From an uncultured Eubacteriales bacterium (GTDB taxonomy: Bacteria > Bacillota > Clostridia > Oscillospirales > QAMX01): 7,412 bases of DNA. The stretch is taken from contig URVL01000116.1 in the NCBI GenBank assembly GCA_900551265.1, positions 1 to 7,412 of the forward strand, written 5' to 3'. The translations under genes and the position numbers were made by a program. Position 1 is the stretch's first letter; each line of letters begins with the position of its first letter. Below the pieces are notes generated by a model. It did not search any database and was not told the origin of the DNA. It saw nothing but the letters and a program-made list of their open reading frames with translations. Shown here piece after piece: positions 6,267 to 7,412 of the stretch.

Positions 6267-6614
6267 TTATTCGGCCTTGCGCAGTTCCTTGATGGATACC
6301 GTATGATTACGCACGACCGTTTCCAGTGTCCGTACTCGGTCGCGCAGCTCGTCGATCTCACGCACGCGCTCCAGCTTTGCGGAAATATCGCCGTACTGTT
6401 CCGCGATAAGCTGCACGTTGTGCTCTTGCTTTTCAATCAACATGCGGGTATGGCGCACGTCTGTTTCCAAGGATTCAAACCGATTGTCAATAGACTCAAA
6501 CCGATTGTCAATAGATTCAAAGTGATTGTCAATAGATTCAAAGTGCTTATCGTGTTCCTCTAACTTGTCCGAAATTTTGCCCAACATCTGCAAAATCAAT
6601 TCTTCGTTGTTCAT
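6267..6614 (-). CDS. Small coiled-coil protein with heptad tandem repeats
   Basis: This is a 115-residue, highly charged protein that should be almost entirely a coiled coil. Residues 21-48 are four heptads of the form xDxxFES/IDNxFES, encoded by a 21-bp tandem repeat. The remainder keeps heptad spacing with Leu, Ile and Val. There is no membrane segment or signal peptide, so it is probably a cytoplasmic oligomer. Similar short coiled-coil proteins are common in Clostridia and their phages and have no agreed function. The frame could open at a GTG at 6623, but the ATG at 6614 is favoured because GGAAGG lies 8 nt upstream of it. It is monocistronic, with its own promoter (6638-6666) and terminator (6233-6258). 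Confidence 0.85.
   Translation of the reverse strand: MNNEELILQMLGKISDKLEEHDKHFESIDNHFESIDNRFESIDNRFESLETDVRHTRMLIEKQEHNVQLIAEQYGDISAKLERVREIDELRDRVRTLETVVRNHTVSIKELRKAE
6472..6555 (-). repeat. Four 21-bp tandem repeats inside the coiled-coil gene
   Basis: Units are at 6472-6492, 6493-6513, 6514-6534 and 6535-6555. The first three differ at only one to three positions, and the fourth is more diverged. Each unit encodes one heptad, so gain or loss of a unit keeps the frame and the coiled-coil register. Confidence 0.92.
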
Positions 6615-6637
6615 CCGCTCCACCTTCCTGTGCTGCT

Positions 6638-6666
6638 ATTATACCCCATCAGAGCGGGGCTTACAA
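6638..6666 (-). promoter_or_regulatory. Promoter of the coiled-coil gene
   Basis: -35 TTGTAA (6661-6666), 17-bp spacer, perfect -10 TATAAT (6638-6643). The spacer is itself an imperfect palindrome (CCCC...GGGG). A perfect GGCAT-T-ATGCC palindrome (6670-6680) lies just upstream of the -35. These could be binding sites, but that is only a possibility. Confidence 0.8.
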
Positions 6667-6778
6667 TTGGGCATTATGCCGATTTACGATGGTACTTGTG
6701 TGCTGCCCTGTGTGCCGATCATTCACCCTTGTCCCGCATCCGGGCAAAAGTGGTTATAAAGTGTGTTGTTGCAAAAAC

Positions 6779-6813
6779 AAAACCGCCCGGGAATGGCTTT
6801 CCCAAGCGGTTTC
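6779..6813 (-). terminator. Minus-strand terminator downstream of the tRNA fragment
   Basis: AAACCGC and GCGGTTT arms close an inner GGGAA/TTCCC stem. On the minus strand the hairpin is followed by TTGTTTTTG. It lies second in line after the stronger hairpin at 6939-6967. Confidence 0.7.
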
Positions 6814-6938
6814 AGAGGCTGAGTTGGCGTGATAAAATGGATACCCGCTTTTCTCCTCGGCCCGTAGGGCGGGGCTCCCGCGAAAGTTTGCGCAGCAAAG
6901 TTTTGTGGGGAAAAGGAGGAATGACGGAGCGGTATGAG
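6814..6938. other. Non-coding spacer between two terminators
   Basis: No gene is supported. A 20-codon frame at 6921-6980 has an AGGAGG only 1 nt before its ATG and runs through the next terminator hairpin, so it is probably not real. The stretch at 6888-6919 (CGCGAAAGTTTGCGCAGC, then GTGGGGAAAAGGAGG) resembles the DNA after the gene ending at 1152 and near 1360, so it may be a dispersed intergenic sequence. Confidence 0.35.
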
Positions 6939-6967
6939 AAAAGCCCAGCCAACTGGCTGGGCTTTTT
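6939..6967 (-). terminator. Terminator on the 3' side of the tRNA-Leu fragment
   Basis: AAAAGCCCAGCC (6939-6950), a 4-nt loop, GGCTGGGC (6955-6962), then TTTTT. It is bidirectional. A separate small hairpin, GAATGGA/TCCATTC (6968-6987), sits between it and the tRNA end. It is most simply the original terminator of the tRNA gene. Confidence 0.88.
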
Positions 6968-6992
6968 GAATGGAGCATAGTCCATTCCGACG

Positions 6993-7049
6993 TGGTGCCG
7001 GTGGTGGGACTTGAACCCACACGGTGTTGCCACCAACGGATTTTGAGTC
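6993..7049 (-). pseudogene. 3' fragment of tRNA-Leu(CAA), probable attachment-site scar
   Basis: The minus strand contains, in order, an intact anticodon loop CTCAAAA (7041-7047, anticodon CAA at 7043-7045), the 3' anticodon stem TCCGT, a class II variable arm (GGTG-GCAA-CACC), a T arm GTGGG-TTCAAGT-CCCAC, the 3' acceptor strand CACCGGC, discriminator A and CCA. The matching 5' half (acceptor GCCGGTG, D arm, stem ACGGA) is absent: of the 5' anticodon stem only GA (7048-7049) fits. The homology therefore stops at the anticodon stem-loop. This is what an integrase using the 3' part of a tRNA gene as att site leaves at the far end of an element. It is not a functional tRNA. Confidence 0.87.
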
Positions 7050-7272
7050 GTACTTTTGAAAGGGCAAACAAGGTTAAAATACGTCCTTATAGACCTTTCA
7101 AAGTGCGTATAAAAGCGCATTGTGCCGCGCTTTTTCCACGTTGGTCTGTCAAATCCATAGCAGCGTCCAACAACCTAAAGGCATGGTTTGATTTTAACCA
7201 TTATAACGCATTTTAAAGCAAAATAACAGACGCATTTACCACTTTCGATTGACAAATTTTAATAGTTCAAAA
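7050..7272. other. AT-rich DNA beyond the tRNA scar, likely end of an integrated element
   Basis: The composition changes to AT-rich at the edge of the tRNA fragment. The stretch has an inverted pair ACTTTTGAAAGG (7052-7063) and CCTTTCAAAGT (7094-7104), a terminator-like hairpin (7111-7135) and an isolated minus-strand TATAAT (7200-7205) without a good -35. A consensus TTGACA (7249-7254) on the plus strand lacks a partner -10. No integrase gene is visible in this part. Inverted repeats next to att sites are common as recombinase arm sites, but that use is inferred. Confidence 0.5.
7111..7135. terminator. Bidirectional terminator-like hairpin
   Basis: AAAAGCGC (7111-7118), an 8-nt loop, GCGCTTTT (7127-7134) plus one more T. 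Either strand gives a stem followed by a short T-run. No gene that it would end is identified. Confidence 0.6.
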
Positions 7273-7412
7273 ATGGGGGAAGTGTATGGTCTCATGAGAA
7301 TATTTTTAAAATATTCCCCTCCCGAACCCACCCCCAAACAAGCCCGTAAAAAGATACAGGCGGAAAAGAGAATACAGAAAAATCAAGTGCAGTTCAAGTT
7401 TTGGACTGCACT
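7273..7412 (+). CDS. Possible partial gene running off the window
   Basis: From the ATG at 7273 the frame stays open to the window end (46 complete codons). An internal ATG at 7294 gives MRIFLKYSPPEP followed by a basic stretch (KQARKKIQAEKRIQKNQ). A GGGGGAAG sequence (7275-7282) lies 11 nt before the second ATG and could be a weak ribosome site; the first ATG has none. The frame runs across an AATATT-type palindrome and a hairpin at 7386-7412, which argues against coding. I recognise no family. Low confidence. Confidence 0.27.
   Translation, partial: MGEVYGLMRIFLKYSPPEPTPKQARKKIQAEKRIQKNQVQFKFWTA
7298..7316. repeat. AT-rich perfect palindrome
   Basis: GAATATTTT (7298-7306), one T, AAAATATTC (7308-7316). 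The 8-bp palindrome CTCATGAG (7291-7298) abuts it. It could be a protein-binding site near the element end; no direct evidence. Confidence 0.6.
7386..7412. repeat. Hairpin at the window edge
   Basis: AGTGCAGT (7386-7393) pairs with ACTGCACT (7405-7412). One G-U pair and one more C-G pair extend the stem to 10, with a 7-nt loop. It may be a terminator whose T-tract is outside the window. Confidence 0.6.

Noticed and set aside
5833..6306. Overlapping frames on both strands of the 5.9-6.3 kb gap
   Set aside because: They have no ribosome sites and atypical composition, and they run over the promoter or the terminator of the real genes.
6472..6555. CRISPR-like array
   Set aside because: The 21-bp units are directly adjacent without spacers and encode protein heptads.
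6921..6980. 20-codon plus-strand frame after AGGAGG
   Set aside because: The ribosome site is 1 nt from the ATG, and the frame is made mostly of the terminator hairpin.
6993..7049. Complete tRNA-Leu, or a tRNA with a group I intron in the anticodon loop
   Set aside because: No acceptor GCCGGTG or D arm occurs up to the window end. An intron longer than 360 bp with its 5' exon outside the window cannot be excluded, but an attachment scar explains the terminator and composition change better.
6992..7216. Plus-strand frame containing VVGLEPTRCCHQRIL
   Set aside because: This is the familiar false protein read from the antisense of a tRNA-Leu 3' end.

Overview
The window looks like a chromosomal accessory segment of a moderately GC-rich Gram-positive anaerobe, most likely a gut Clostridia member (Oscillospirales-like). 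The reasons are strong AAGGAGG-type ribosome sites, consensus sigma-A-like promoters, many intrinsic terminators, and the protein families present. The taxonomic call is an inference from style and is not proven.

Layout: 1-333 is very GC-rich leader DNA with hairpins and no convincing gene. 334-1152 (+) encodes a tocopherol-cyclase-like protein and ends at a strong terminator. Everything after that is on the minus strand. In transcription order from the right, a consensus promoter (4634-4662) drives an IbrA-like PAPS-reductase-family protein (4512-3181). An IbrB-like ParB-domain protein (3191-2628) overlaps its end by 11 bases. A 172-bp MITE-like inverted-repeat element with a CTAA target duplication (2345-2524) follows, then a SWIM zinc-finger protein (2253-1438). 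Further right lie an AT-richer, unrecognised 336-aa protein with one perfect EF-hand/dockerin-type calcium loop (5820-4810) and a 115-aa coiled-coil protein built on 21-bp tandem repeats (6614-6267). Each of these two has its own promoter and terminator.

The right end (6993-7049) carries only the 3' part of a tRNA-Leu(CAA) gene, from the anticodon loop to CCA, with no 5' half. A terminator lies on its 3' side, and the DNA turns AT-rich exactly where the tRNA homology stops. This is the expected scar of an element integrated in tRNA-Leu. The element would lie to the right of about 7050 and continue past the window, and the genes 1-6990 would be on the chromosomal side.

Two homologous ~100-bp terminator cassettes (1207-1315 and 4709-4808) and several small TTTCGC/GCGAAA hairpins are dispersed repeats. 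The most interesting functional unit is the ibrA-ibrB pair: an ATP-pyrophosphatase/PAPS-reductase-like enzyme tightly coupled to a ParB/sulfiredoxin-fold protein. Its biochemical role is not established to my knowledge, and here it is followed by a SWIM zinc-finger gene.
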